From the NCBI RefSeq assembly GCF_033115175.1, contig NC_084845.1:1056501-1120500 (forward strand): a stretch of DNA of 64,000 nucleotides. The letters are read 5' to 3'. The notes below the pieces were generated by a model, which was not told the origin of the DNA, made no database searches, and worked only from the letters and a program-made list of their open reading frames with translations. The first letter of the stretch is position 1. Each line of letters begins with the position of its first letter. Both the position numbers and the translations under genes were made by a program. Origin of the DNA: Lepus europaeus (taxonomy: Eukaryota; Chordata; Mammalia; Lagomorpha; Leporidae). This document shows positions 21,868 through 34,021 of the stretch, piece by piece.

Positions 21868-24292
21868 AGAATGGGATGTATGGAGTGAGCAACCAATAAT
21901 GTGCTAAGCATGGTGATGGGATTTTGGTCTCAGTTGAAGGATGCAGCTGTAATCAACCAAGTGAGGGCAGGATACAGTCAGAGAAGAGCTGGGAAAAAGG
22001 TTGGGAATGAGGTTTGACTAGGTGGAGTCTGTGACATTGTTAGACATCCATGACTAGGTTATATGTAGATCATAGATGAATGTGGAGCTGTGGACGGAGA
22101 TCTGGAAAGAGGGAAACTTTGGAAATGTTTGGTTTCTTCTATTTATTGATGATACTGGATAAGATCCCCAATAGGCTGTGCATAAATCTAGGATTAAGGA
22201 TTGAGATTTGCAGTCTTTTCTTATTTAGCAATAGGAGAAGTGGAGGAACTAGCCAATCCAATATAAAAATATAGAACTCTATCACCTGTATACAGCTACT
22301 GAGAAATTTAAGTAAAATATAAGATATGATTCTTGGCTTAGAGGTTTGTTCATGTCATAGATTTTCAGGTAAAAATCTCAGATTAGAATTTGTCCAGAAC
22401 TGCATAGGAACTGAAAAACTGGAAAGAGTAAAATGTTCCCTTGTGAAAAGTGAGAAGAGAAATCACAGAAGCATGAAACATACAGGATAAACAGGCTAGC
22501 ATAGTTATCTTAAGAAGAGAAGAATTTACAGTGCCATTTGTAGAAGAGACTGAAAGATGTTGAGGAGCTGTAATTATTGGTTATCTGTTCAGAGATTTGA
22601 TAAACCAAGAGTCAGACACTCAGAAGGGTGTCTGGGTAGAGGGAAAGCACTAGTGGCCATCTTCCTCAAAAGAGATTTTCAGTTTCAGTGGAACACAACA
22701 AAGTTTCCCTCACTACTCTTTCTTTCTGATCCTTGGGAGACAGCCAGTAATCACTGGTAATTGTTTTAGGCAATTGGTAGAAGAGACAAAAGTTTCTTAG
22801 AGCTGCCCTCAACTCCCCAAGCAGTCACTCTCATTATTGAAACTGGTGGCAGCCTAATCATGCTCTACAGGGAAGCAAGGTGAGAGAATTTTAAATGACC
22901 TCTTCTGGGTTTTGCTGCCTCCCCCTGCTGCACTCCCATCCTCTGAGTGTCATCACTGCTCCAACCTCCTTGATAAAGGCAACACTTTAGGAGACTACAT
23001 CTGCATCCTGGAGAGAGAGGCTCCGAAGAAAATGGCTCTGTATCGGGGCTGTAAGGGGAATCCCTGGAAACATTCCGACCCTTGACAGAGGTGGCACTGG
23101 TGCTGGAGCGTAGACATGAGAGTCCACTCAAAGAGGAGGGATGCTTGCTAAGGTCTGATCCAAACTCCTCAAGAGGAGCTGACGGTAAGATACCCCATGT
23201 TCATCCCTGAATCCTCCTGGTCCAGTAGTGTGGCCATCCGTGACATTAGTTTGATATGGAACATGGCAATTAGTCGATCTGATGTTTTTGAGAGGTAATT
23301 CTATAGTTACAATTTCAGAGTTTATTGCAGGAATTTCAGGTGTCATAACCCTGTTATCTCCATGTGTGTGATACAGAATCATATAAAAGTTTCTAATTTC
23401 TCACCTCTTGGGCAGCCACGAGGTAGTTAACAGGGACAGTGAGTGTTTCAAGACAGCTCTGATCCTTAGAAGTAATTGTATGAAGAAATGAAAGCAGTTT
23501 TAAAGAGAAAAATGATTTCATAAATACAGAGATCAGATGCAAAATCATCCAATGACTTTAACAGGTACATGATTGTAACATGACTTGCAATAGTTTCTTC
23601 TGGTTTCCAAGAACGTGCTGTAATCCACTGTCAAATATATTTTTTCACAGGTTAGTTCAGTTTTCTCATCCACAGATGTCAGTGTCTTCCAGTATTCCTT
23701 AATCGGTTGATGCAGTGAAGGATTGAGTGTGCCTTTCTGTGGAAGAAGAACTCGCTTAATTTCTATAGCAGCTAAAAGGGAGAGATGTATACTGGTATAT
23801 GTTAATGAATAGGTTGGGAGAAAATCTTTTGGTTGGAAGCCAAATCCTGCCATTTTACAAAAAGTGGGGGAGGAACTCCAAGTTGACAGAGCTTGTGTTT
23901 GTTCAGCTAACTGGTGAGAAACAGGAACTCTGACACATTTCACTGAAATATGACTTATACATGTATGATTCAATAGTTTGAGTTCATCAAATTACTCCAT
24001 GCATGGGTGACTGTAAATCGTGCCTTGGTTTGGCATGGACACAAGTTATGGTGATGTCGAGAGCTTTGACCTTACCCATATGAATAAGAATAAAATACAA
24101 TTTTTTAGCCTTTCCTTTGGAAGTCCCTGGAGTGCTGCAATGTCACTCTTCCCCAAATCACTATTAGAACAGCTATCATCTGACAAGAAGCCTCATTGGG
24201 GGGTGTTGATCAAATTGGACACTGTCTACTTCCCTATCTTGGTTAAATAATGAGAATTCTCCTATTTCTTTAAGATTGCAATATGAACTGAC
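21868..24292. other. U2 5' flank (class B unit)
   Basis: No protein gene. It contains the conserved upstream block (about 22670-23190) ending in the candidate splice donor GACG|GTAAGA (GT at 23185). Near-identical to 42240-44700, including diagnostic strings such as TGCAGCTGTAATCAACC. The small ORFs here are conserved only because the DNA is duplicated. Confidence 0.5.
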
Positions 24293-24306
24293 ATTAGGAG
24301 ATTTTA

Positions 24307-24645
24307 AAAAATTTTTATTTATTTTGACAGGCAGAGTTAGACAGTGAGGGAAAGAGACAGAGAGAAAGGTCTTCCTTGTTCCGTTGGTTCACTCCTCAAG
24401 TGGCCACTGTAGCCGGTGTGCTGTGGCGACCCGAAGCCAGGAGACAGGTGATTCCTCCTGGTCTCCCATGCGGGTGCAGGGCCCAAGCACCTAGGCCATC
24501 CTCCAGTGCCTTCCCTGGCCACAGAGCAGAGAGCTGGACGGGAAGAGGAACAACCAGGACAGAATCCAGCGCCCCGACTGGGACCAGAACCCAGGGTGCC
24601 AGTGCCGCAGGAGGAGGATAGCCTAGTGAGCTGTGCGCCAGCCAT
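24307..24645 (-). mobile_element. CSINE with 14-bp TSD, absent from U4
   Basis: Target duplication ATTAGGAGATTTTA at 24293-24306 and 24646-24659. The copy runs tail to head on the plus strand (TATTTTGACAGGCAGAG ... GTGAGCTGTGCGCCAGCC). At ~44695 U4 has only ACATTAGGGCATTTC, so the insertion followed the duplication. Confidence 0.95.
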
Positions 24646-24659
24646 ATTAGGAGATTTTA

Positions 24660-25735
24660 ATATGCTTTACATGAACAGAACTTTTTATAATGTAGTAAAG
24701 GGTAAGCACAGACTTTCTGTTTACATTTATTTTTAAAAGTGTTCTTTAAATAGTTTTAATATAACTTGCTAGTTCATATATGTTAGCCTATTTATGCTTT
24801 TAATAGTTTAATTTTAGTAACTCAGGAAATATTGTGAAAGGGGATTAGAAAGCAAGGATGTTTTAATTGCATTGTGTAACACTGGAACTCATCCACAATG
24901 GCCCTATCACAGGAAGCTATGGCATTGTCTATTTAGAGATTTTATTAATATTTCAAAATTATGTTGTCACTATACTGGAACAGCACTAGTTTGGAACATT
25001 CATTGTTCTGGCATTTTGGTTCTCTGTATCATTCTTCAGTTTTTCAGGGTTCAGAATATTGTAATGTGTTTTAAATATACTTTCATGCTAACTCATCTTG
25101 AGCTATTGGACACAACTGATTATTTTATTTCAGCGTCAATTCTATACAAAGAAAATCACTTAATATTTTTTCTTTATACTCTTTATACTTTAATTTTCAT
25201 GAACTTTCATTCTGGATAGATTCTAATGTTTCAAATATTTGCTGTAGTAGTGGTGATTGTGCATTCGTGCCGAAATGAAAAAGAGCAAAACAAATCTTTG
25301 CCTTCAACCATCAATATAGAACTAAACTTAGATTACATGATTCAATGTTGTCATAATGAATTATTCTACAACTATCCTCTGACAAGTGAAGTCACACATA
25401 CTGTAATTTGAATTTCTACTTTTCATAGAAATACAACTCTGCTTATGGAATAACTGGATAATCAACAACGATGGATTTGATGAAGCTCTATGTAGAAGAA
25501 TAGTGTTACACAAACGGGCAAGAAAATGATACAGTAAACAGCAACAAGGTAAATATGATTAAACTATTAGAAAAAACCACACACACACATACACACATGA
25601 CAATATATACACAACATTCATCTTCAGAAAATGCAATGAATATATATTTGTATACAGATTTTCTCAGTGGGAAAAATAGTTGTGGATGCAGAACCTAAAT
25701 TTCCTTAATGAAATCCACTACCGGCATTTCTTTAC
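24660..25735. other. U2 intron-like flank
   Basis: Sequence between the CSINE and the pseudogene's splice acceptor (TTTCTTTACAG, AG at 25736-25737). Includes a (CA) stretch near 25578. Matches 44.7-45.8 kb in U4. No gene seen. Confidence 0.5.
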
Positions 25736-25797
25736 AGGATTGACCTGCTCTGTGTGAAACTACTGTCCTTGTGACTGATGCTTCCCAGGGCTCTACA

Positions 25798-26331
25798 ATG
25801 GGAATCATCTTTGCCTCTCACACAGGAGTCAGGCTCCTAGCAAACATGCTGCTCCCTTCTTTGGTATGGTCTCATTTCCTGCACTGGATGGATGACAAAG
25901 CACGTGGATTGGAATTCTCCATTACCTAATGTTAGACAATTGTTTGGTCTTTCTCTGGAATGGATTTCTCAGACAATGGCCACTTCTGGGCTGGAGTATT
26001 TTATGGATGGTTTGGGGTGCTAACTAGTTTGTGTGTTCATAGAGTGACCAGAGGGTGCTCCCCTGAGACTGCATTCAGTCACAACATCGTGATCCTAGTG
26101 AGCACCTTTTTCTCTTTTTATGTACTCTCTTCCTTCTTTCCTTCTATATGTCCCTCTTTGATAAAGTGAGTTGGTGGCTGATGAACATCACTGCCTTATG
26201 GCTTCAAGTTTCCAATCATAGTCCCTTTTGGTGATCAACAAAGACCCCATGTCTCTAGACTATGCTATGCAGCAGCACAAAAATCAATGATTTCTATAAA
26301 TGAGTCAGAGCATAAAAATGTGCAATGCTGA
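25798..26331 (+). pseudogene. V1R pseudogene, class B (U2)
   Basis: Begins like the class A receptors (ACAATGGGAATCATCTTTGC) with TM1-TM2 coding sequence. Frameshifts interrupt it, including an extra base in GCTCCCTTCTTTGG near 25850 that U4 lacks. After the residues equivalent to HRVTRG at the end of TM3 (near 26040) about 400 bp are missing, covering TM4, EL2 and TM5. The sequence resumes in the SPE/TM6 region (CCCTGAGACTGCATTCAGTC) and runs through a TM7-like end to TGA 26329-26331. The deletion point is identical in U4. It cannot make a 7TM protein. A splice acceptor still precedes it. Confidence 0.92.
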
Positions 26332-27611
26332 ATCCGTCCATGTAAAAACTTGGCCTTCTCTGTCTTTAAGTGTTACTGGCTAAGTAAGTTTGTGGACAGA
26401 AAGATGAAACATAATGGACAGAGCTTGATCCACTGACTTACTTTTAATTTAGCAACAGCCAGGCATGAAACAAGGGAGGATCCTCACTCTACTTTGCAGA
26501 GCAGAATTGGGTATTTTCTTTTTTTTTTTTTGAACTGGGTATTTTTCATCTTAGTCGTTGTCCTCACATGTCCTTTCTGCCTTATGAGTCCAGTTAAATC
26601 TCTCATCTATACTTTTCTATTCCTGGAATCTTTATTAAGACATTGTGATAACAAAGTCTACTCTCGGGTTTACTTAATTGAAGAAATACATGAAATGAAC
26701 TCCTGAAGATAGGTCTCCTCCCTTCACTCTGATCCTTCTTGGGGCTAAAAAAAGACTTGGGAAATCATTCTGACACGGTTTCCTCTTCAAGTTCATTGGA
26801 AGAATCTTTCGGCATTTGGGACCAAACAAGATGCTACTGAGATGGCAAAAGCATGTGTTGTAAGTGCGGTGCCCTTAAATAAATTCCAAACATGATTTAA
26901 CAAATCTAGCTAGAATAGGAATTGGAGAAATCTTTGGGTGAAGAATGCTGTCTTTGTGTCTCAAAGGACAAATCTGCCTCAGCCAACTGGAAAAACCCAG
27001 AGGGAAAATAAGCAAAGCGTCTCAGGGTGTCACTCTGAGCCATCCTTGCAGACAGGGTCTTTCTAAATGAGGCTGTGCACTGCAGATTCCACTGTGACTG
27101 AAGAGCATACAGCTCAGAAAGGTTCTTTTGGGCAAAGCAGAGCAGAACAGGTTGCCACAGAGGCTGAAAATTTTTCTCTGTTTATAAGAGCTCACGGGCA
27201 AAAGATGTTCATTTTGAATTCCTGAGTCTCAGTGGTAATCAGAAATAAGTAAATATAGTATCATTCACAGTTTTCAAAGATGTACAAAATATAATATTGC
27301 TTAAAGCTATTATTAGGAACTAGTTTATGTATCCAGAGATAGATGAGGCAAGCATAATGAAAGGAAGGCATGTTGTAATTACATGAAGAAGACGAGGTGA
27401 GAATGACAGATGAGATAAGGGCATTAAGGTGTAGGGAGTGAGAGAAGGAACCCAAGCACAGGGCCAGGTTGTGTTTCTAGCCAACCTGAGGGCTTTGTCT
27501 CCCATTTGCTCAGTTGCTCAGTTGCAGCCTGAAGGATGAAGAAAATGAGGGGCACGATCAAAGAGAACTGCCAGCATGTTAGTCATGAATCAGGACAAAG
27601 TCAACAAACTG
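26332..27611. other. U2 3' flank and start of U3
   Basis: The pseudogene downstream region, similar to the 3' flanks of all units (AGCCAGGCATGAAACAAGGG near 26458). At about 27210 it grades into the unit-start sequence (CCAGAGATAGATGAGGCAAG, 27332). No gene seen. Confidence 0.5.
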
Positions 27612-27948
27612 TTACTGGGATCAGCATTGTGGTGCAGCTGGTAAGACCTTGCCTGGGACTCTGGCATCCCATAGGGAGGCACCGGTTTGAACCTTGGCTC
27701 CTCTGCTTCCAATCCAGCTTCCTGTCAAAGTGCCTAAGAAAGCACAAGATGGCCCAAGAACTTGGACTCCTGACCACCACGAGGGAGACATGGATGGGGT
27801 CCCAGGACCTGGATTCATGCTGTCCTGCCACAGCCATTGCTGCCATGTGCAAAGTAAAGCAGCAGATGGAAGTTATCTTTGTGTCTGAGTCTCTCCCTCT
27901 CTGTTAATTCTGCCTTTCCAAATAAATAAATGATTTAAAAAAAACCCA
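27612..27948 (+). mobile_element. CSINE (older type), shared with U5
   Basis: Head ACTGGGATCAGCATTGTGGT, CATCCCATAGGGAGGCACCG, tail CTTTCCAAATAAATAAATGA. The same insertion is at 47713-48045, so it preceded the 20.4-kb duplication. Confidence 0.88.
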
Positions 27949-29840
27949 CAGAAACCTTCATTCACTGTTTCAATAAACATATGTTAAGTACAGTGGGCTT
28001 GTCTTATCAAGGAATTAGGAACCCTCCCAAATCCAAGGTCCTATGTGGAAACCAACAGCAGATTGTTTTTGTTTTGTTTTATAAAAACCCTTTCAAATGT
28101 TAACCCTGTTAACTGTTTTCTGTACCCTCCCCTTATCGGACCCCGAATTACATCAGCTCCTACACAAACTGCTATATTTCGGTAAGAGACTGAGCAATCT
28201 TTTGTTATGGCTATTGTCTTTAGTGATATCTTTCTGATATTTGCACAATAATATCTTGTAGCAATTGATTTTAATATTGTACAATTTAAGTAATAAGATA
28301 CATAGGAATAAAGTAACAAGATATGTAGAAAGAATCAAATTTCTATGCTTGTAGAGACTAAATGTTTGGTATTGTTCTCTGAAGGACTGTGGGCTTCAAA
28401 CTGAACAGGATTTGATTTTTTATAACATATCTGGCTATCTAATGATTTCTTTATCCTGCTTACAGTTTGTTGAGCAATGGATTTTGTTGAAGTAGCATGT
28501 TTCTTTCCTGTGCTCAGCACAATTTGTCATCTGTTCATATATTTCCACTCCAAGTTCTTTCCCTTTTTCACTTCTGTGATTTTTGTAGTGTTTTATTTGA
28601 TGGCTAATTATTGTCTGCATTCCTTCTCTCCCTTCTCTTTCTTTTAGCAAGAGGTCACCCGTCCCAGGGACTTCTCTCTTTAGTCCTAAAAGAGTATTTT
28701 AGTTTGGTGGGAAAAAAGTTTCTGGTCCTGAAATGCAATGGTAACTTCAACACTAAAAATATTCATCCTAGACTCTTCTGCTGCCTTGAAGCTCTTTTTA
28801 GTCTTGCAGTTGGTTCTACACTTTCCCAGTCTTCCTTCCTCTAAGGTTTATTTTCTGGTTCTTTTGTAAGATCCTATGTCTTTGTACACATCAAGAACAA
28901 GGGCATTTCTCTGGTATTGGAGGAGTCATCGGTTAAACATTAAGAAACCTCATCATGGAAGTACACAGTCAGTGAGAGCCATCGCTTTCTTTGCCCAGAT
29001 CTTCTGGCCCAAATCTCACTATTTCCTGATCTCATCCCAAAAGAGAGAGAGTGTCAGTTTCAAAGGAACACAGCAACGCTTTCCTCAAACTGTCTCTTCT
29101 GGATGCTTGGGAGACAACTAGCAAGCACTAGTAATAGTTTCTGGCGTCTGGTAGAAGAAACAGAAGTTGTTCAGAGTTACTCTCAGCTCCCCAGCAGCCA
29201 CTCTCATTACTGAAACAGGCGACAGGATAATCAGAGCTCTAAAGGAAGGCAAGCTGAGAGAATTCTAAATGATTGCTTCTGGGATTGGCTGCCTCCCAAC
29301 AATATATCCTCTGTCATCCCTGGGCCATGTTTCCCGGTAAAGACAACATTTTAGGAGATCACATCTCCATCCTGGAGACAGACGCTCAGAAGAAATTGAT
29401 TGTGTCAGCACAGCGAGGTTGGATTGCTGAAAACATTATACTTCTTGTCGAAGGTGACATTGGAGTGCTGACATGATCTTCTGCACATAGAGAGGTGATG
29501 AGAAACTCCAGGTCCACTTCTCAGTCCCCCCATTCAGGATGTGATCACCCATGATATTGCTGTGATGTGGAATATGGCAATGTGAAGATCTGATGCTTTA
29601 CTCTGGGAGGTAATTCTGTCATTAGAATTCAAGGATGTTTTGCAGGAATTTCGGAGTCACACCCTTGTTATCTCAATGTCTGTGATAAGGAATCATTTTC
29701 TAATCTCTCATCTCATGGGCAGCCAATAGGTAAGAAAATGGCCACTTTTGGAATTTGAAAACTTGTTACAGTGATTGTAAACCTCTGACATGATCAAGGA
29801 GAAAGTGAATGTTTCTCTTGAGAGAATCATGGTCCTTAAA
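27949..29840. other. U3 5' flank
   Basis: No gene recognised. Contains the conserved upstream block (about 28980-29500), but the splice-donor position reads CCAGGTCCAC here. Matches 48046-49990 in U5 with small indels. Confidence 0.5.
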
Positions 29841-29856
29841 AGTATTTATCCCTCTT

Positions 29857-30197
29857 TTTTTTTTTTAATTTTTGACAGGCAGAGTGGACAGTGAGAGAGA
29901 GACAGAGAGAAAGGTCTTCCTTTGCCGTTGGTTCACCCTCCAATGGCCGCCCCGGTAGCGCGCTGTGGCTGGCGCACCGCGCTGATCCGATGGCAGGAGC
30001 CAGGTGCTTATCCTGGTCTCCCATGGGGTGCAGGGCCCTAGCACTTGGGCCATCTTCCACTGCACTCCCTGGCCACAGCAGAGAGCTGGCCTGGAAGAGG
30101 GGCAACCGGGACAGGATCGGTGCCCTGACCGGGACTAGAACCCGGTGTGCCGGCGCCGCAAGGTGGAGGATTAGCCTAGTGAGCCGCGGCGCCGGCC
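29857..30197 (-). mobile_element. CSINE with 16-bp TSD, absent from U5
   Basis: Target duplication AGTATTTATCCCTCTT at 29841-29856 and 30198-30213. U5 keeps the empty site at ~50000 (AGTATTTATTCCTCTTGAAG). The head complement GAGCCGCGGCGCCGGCC is well preserved, indicating a young copy. Confidence 0.96.
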
Positions 30198-30213
30198 AGT
30201 ATTTATCCCTCTT

Positions 30214-31138
30214 GAAGAAAGGAAAGCAGTTTTAGAGACGAAAAACAATTCCATGAATACACATTTCTGATGCAAAATCTTCAGTGTCCTTATCAGGCAT
30301 ATGATTTTAACATGACCTGTGATACTTTCTCTGGTTTCCAAGAATGCATTTTAATCTATTCTCAGGTCTATTTATTTGCATTAGAGTTCCATTTTCTCAT
30401 CCATAGTTGCCCATGGCTTCCAGTATTCTTTAATTGGTTGATTTGGTGAAGTGCTAAATTTGAGTGTGCGTCTGTGTGTGTGTTGCTAGGAAAGAACAAC
30501 GTGTTCAAATTATGTAACAGCTAAACCACAGAGATACATACTTGTATACATTAATAAAAAGAATAGATTGGGAGGAAATTTTGGGTTTGGAAGCCAAATC
30601 TTGCATTTCAAGAAAATGTAGTTAAACTACAAGTTGGCATAATTTACAAGAAATAGAAAGTCTGACATTTTCACTGAAATCTACATATATTATTCAATAG
30701 TTTGAGTTCATCAAATTACCTCATGTGTGGGTGGCAGTAGACTTAGCTTGGTTTGGCATAAGCATAGGTTAGTGGTGATGTAGTTATTTGGCCATGCCAC
30801 TCTGAATAAGCTCTAGAATGTGCTTTTTTCTTCCAACATTTCCATTGATGAGCTCAGAGCTCCATTCTCTCCCATGTCACTTTTAGAGCAGCCCCTGAAT
30901 ATTCTTGATACCATCTGACAAGATGCCTCTCAGGGCATGTTGATCAATCAGACACTGTCCATGTCTCAATCTTGGTTAATTTAATCAGAATTCTTCCTAT
31001 TTCTTTAAGGCTGCAATAGGAACTTACATTAGGGGCTTCTTTATTTGTTGTGTGGTTATCTAAGCACAAAATTTCAACACTAAACTTTATGGAAACTTTG
31101 ATAAAGCATAAAAGCACAAGCTTTCTTGTTCACCTTTT
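30214..31138. other. U3 intron-like flank
   Basis: Unit sequence matching 51097-51890 of U5. A small GT-rich stretch lies near 30470. No gene seen. Confidence 0.5.
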
Positions 31139-31152
31139 AAAAATCAATTCTT

Positions 31153-31437
31153 AGCCAGCGCCATGGCTCAATAGGCTAATCCTCTGCCTTGCGGCACCAG
31201 CATACCAGGTTCTAGTCCTGGTCGGGGCACCGGATTCTGTCCCGGTTGCCCCTCTTTCAGGCCAGCTCTCTGCTGTGGCCTGGGAGTGCAGTGGAGGATG
31301 GCCCAAGTGCATGGGTCCTGCACCCCATGGGAGACCAGGAGAAGCACTTGGCTCCTGGCTTCAGATCAGCGTGGTGCGCCAGCCACAGCGTGCCAGCCAC
31401 AGCGGCCATTGGAGGGTGAACCAATGGCAAAGGAAGA

Positions 31438-31469
<32 letters not shown>

Positions 31470-31492
31470 ACACTGTCTACTCTGCCTGTCAA
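31153..31492 (+). mobile_element. CSINE shared with U5
   Basis: Head AGCCAGCGCCATGGCTCAAT, box B GGTTCTAGTCC, CT tract at 31440-31470, tail GCCTGTCAAAAAAATC. AAAAATCAATTC-like sequence flanks it on both sides. Orthologous to 51904-52230. Confidence 0.94.
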
Positions 31493-31573
31493 AAAAATCA
31501 GTTTTTTACTTTCATTACAACTTGCTAGTTCATTTTCATTCATTATTATACTGAGCTGAAGCCTTACATAGGT

Positions 31574-31720
31574 ACAAGAGCCCAAGCACTTGGGCCATCT
31601 TCTGCTGCTTTCTTAGGCAAATTAGCAGGGAGCCAGACTGGAAGTGGAACAGCTGGGATTTGAACTCGTGCATATATGGGATTTTGGCATCACAGGCAGC
31701 AGCCTAAGACAACCCTAGCC
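31574..31720 (-). mobile_element. CSINE remnant (head half)
   Basis: The minus-strand portion CCCAAGCACTTGGGCCATCT through GGGATTTGAACTCGTGCA; the tail half is missing. Also present at 52305-52453. Confidence 0.8.
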
Positions 31721-31796
31721 CTTGAAATATATTTTCATGCTAGTAGATCCTGAGCTATATGGATACAATTGGTTTTTTATATTTTTTAAATTTACC

Positions 31797-32446
31797 ATTA
31801 CTCACTCTGACCTCAGAATTATCCCTTAACCCTTCCTGATGTGGCTGAAAAGCCCATGAGAACATTTCAGACATGGAAAGCGAAGGCATTGTGGTAAATA
31901 TGTTCTACATGAAGGATCTCTGTGAGTGAGACCCCAGCAGAAAGAAGTGGCCATCAAAGAAGGATGTACTTTTCTCTAAAGGAGGAGAGAACTTCCACTT
32001 TGCTTATGGCCTTGTCTAAATAGTGAGGGAGCTTGTGCATTTGAAAGGCTTTCATAGCCTAGGAAGCTCATGTCAAGAGCCTCGGGTGGTCACTGATGTC
32101 ATACATAAGAGTGTTAATTATTAAATTAACAACAGGGTTCACTGTGTAAGAACTCCCCATGCAGGACCTCTGTCCTCAATGAGTTGTATTTATGAGAGTT
32201 AACTGTAAAACTAGTTCTCAGTTTTTGTGTGTGTGCGCATGTGTATGCAAATTGTTGAAATCTTTACTTAGTATAGAGTAAGTCTTCTGTGCTCAAAGTT
32301 AATTGAAAATGAATCCTAATGGAGAATGGAAGTGGGAAGGGGAGAGAGAGGAGGAGTGTGGGTGGGTATGGTGGGTATGGTGGGAAGAACAACATATTCC
32401 TAAAATTGTACTTATGAATTTGCATTATTTTACAAACAAATTAAAT
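31797..32446 (+). mobile_element. L1 3'UTR fragment
   Basis: Follows the last ~600 bp of the L1 3'UTR: CTCTGACCTCAGAATTATCC, GATCTCTGTGAGTGAGACCC, CTTTTCTCTAAAGGAGGAG, the GTGGTCACTGATGTCATA region, then a decayed G-rich tract. Shared with U5 at 52532-53200. Confidence 0.85.
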
Positions 32447-33043
32447 AATTAATTAAAAAATAAATTTAGTGTTACTAATTATCTCAATCTTGGATTAATA
32501 CTCTACATATAAAACGAAGGTACTTGGATTCTATACAATTGAAATCATTTAATGTTTTTTCTTCATAATATTTTATATTTTAGTTGGCATGAGCTATTCA
32601 TTCTTTCAATATTTGCTTTCAAATATTTGCTGTGATAGTATCATTGTACATTTGAGGCCAATGAAATAAGAGTAGATCTGGCGTCACTATTCTACCATGC
32701 CACTTAGAATACATAATTAAATGTTGTGATAATTAATTATTCTATCATTATTCTCCTATAAAATTGGTCACCCATATTGTAACTTGAATTTCTGCATTTT
32801 CATACAAACACCAGAATTAAACCTTGGTTGGCAAAGGGACACTACTGTAACACAAATAGACAAGAAAACGATTGTCATATAGGAACAACGTGAATTTGAT
32901 GAAAAACCTGAAATAGCCATGCAAGAATATATACTCAGCCAGCATCCAAATGCCTCTCAAGAAGATTAAGTGGAAAAAAATGGGTAGAGTAGAAATGAAC
33001 TTAAGCTTCCTTGATGAAATACATTAGCTCCATTTCTTTCCAG
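32447..33043. other. U3 flank up to the receptor splice acceptor
   Basis: AT-rich unit sequence ending in TTAGCTCCATTTCTTTCCAG (AG at 33042-33043), the acceptor of the receptor exon. No gene seen. Confidence 0.6.
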
Positions 33044-33104
33044 GACTTACTGGCTTTGCGTGAACTACTGCCCTAGTGACTGCCTGCCATCCAGGGCTCT
33101 GACC

Positions 33105-34021
33105 ATGGAAATCATCTTTGTCTCTCAGATAGGAGTCGGAGTCCTAGGAAACATCCTGCTCCTTCTCTGCTATGGCTTCGTTTCCTGCACTGGACGAGGG
33201 ATAAAGCACATGGATTTGATTCTCCATAACCTAATTGTAGCCAACTGCTTAGTTCTTCTCTCGAGAGGCATTCCTCAGACCATGGCAGCTTTGGGGCTGA
33301 AATATTTCATGGACGATTTTGGATGCAAACTAGTTTTCTATGTTCATAGAGTGGCCAGAGGGGTGCTTTGAGTGCTACTTCTCTCTTGAGTGGCTTCCAG
33401 GCCATCACAATCAGCCTTAGCAGCCCCCAGTGGATGGAGCTCAAGGTCAAAGCCCTCAAATCCTTTCGATTTTCCATTCTCCTCTGCTGGCCCCTTCAAC
33501 TGTTGGTAAATAGTATGGTTCCTGTGCATATTACAGCAATGGGGGAGAGCAACAACCTTACAGAGAAAATAGATTTAGCGTTCTGCTCTGGTATAATTGA
33601 CAGAAGTATATCTTTACTGTATTCCATGATGTTTTCCTTCATTGACGTCTTGCATTTGGTATTAATGATTTGGGCCAGTGGCTGCATGGTGTTCATTTTG
33701 TATAGACATAAGCAGAAGGTCCTACACATGCACAGCAAAAGCCTCACTCCCAAATGCTCCCCGGAGACGAGAGCCACCCACAGCATCCTGATGCTAGTGA
33801 GCACATTTTTCTGTTTTTATGCACTGTCTTCCTTCTTTACTCTCTATATTTTTGTCTTTGATAAACCCTCTTGGTGGCTGGTGAATGCCTCTGCCCTTAC
33901 GGGTTCATCTTTCCCCTGTGTTAGCCCCTTTGTGCTCATCAGCAGAGACCCCCGTGTCTCCATGCTGTGGTATACCTGCGGCACAAAGATCAATGATTTT
34001 TGTAAACGGGTCAGAGCATGA
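33105..34021 (+). pseudogene. V1R pseudogene, class A, single frameshift (U3)
   Basis: Otherwise almost identical to the intact receptors at 8857 and 53910. A one-base loss at ~33364-33367 (AGGGGTGCTTTGAGTG against AGGGGCRTCTCTGAGTG) falls at the end of TM3 and gives an immediate stop (RGVL, TGA 33369-33371). Downstream the original frame is open from 33368 to the normal stop at 34019-34021, with TM4-TM7, the EL2 Cys and the glycosylation site NLT. One codon is also missing near 33597 (GIIDRS against GLISDRN). The splice acceptor and ATG (33105, ACCATGG) are intact. Recently inactivated, or possibly polymorphic. Confidence 0.93.

Noticed and set aside
23545-23973. 142-codon minus-strand ORF in U2
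   Set aside because: The paralogous region in U4 (about 43950-44378) breaks it, and the other units show no protein-like conservation.
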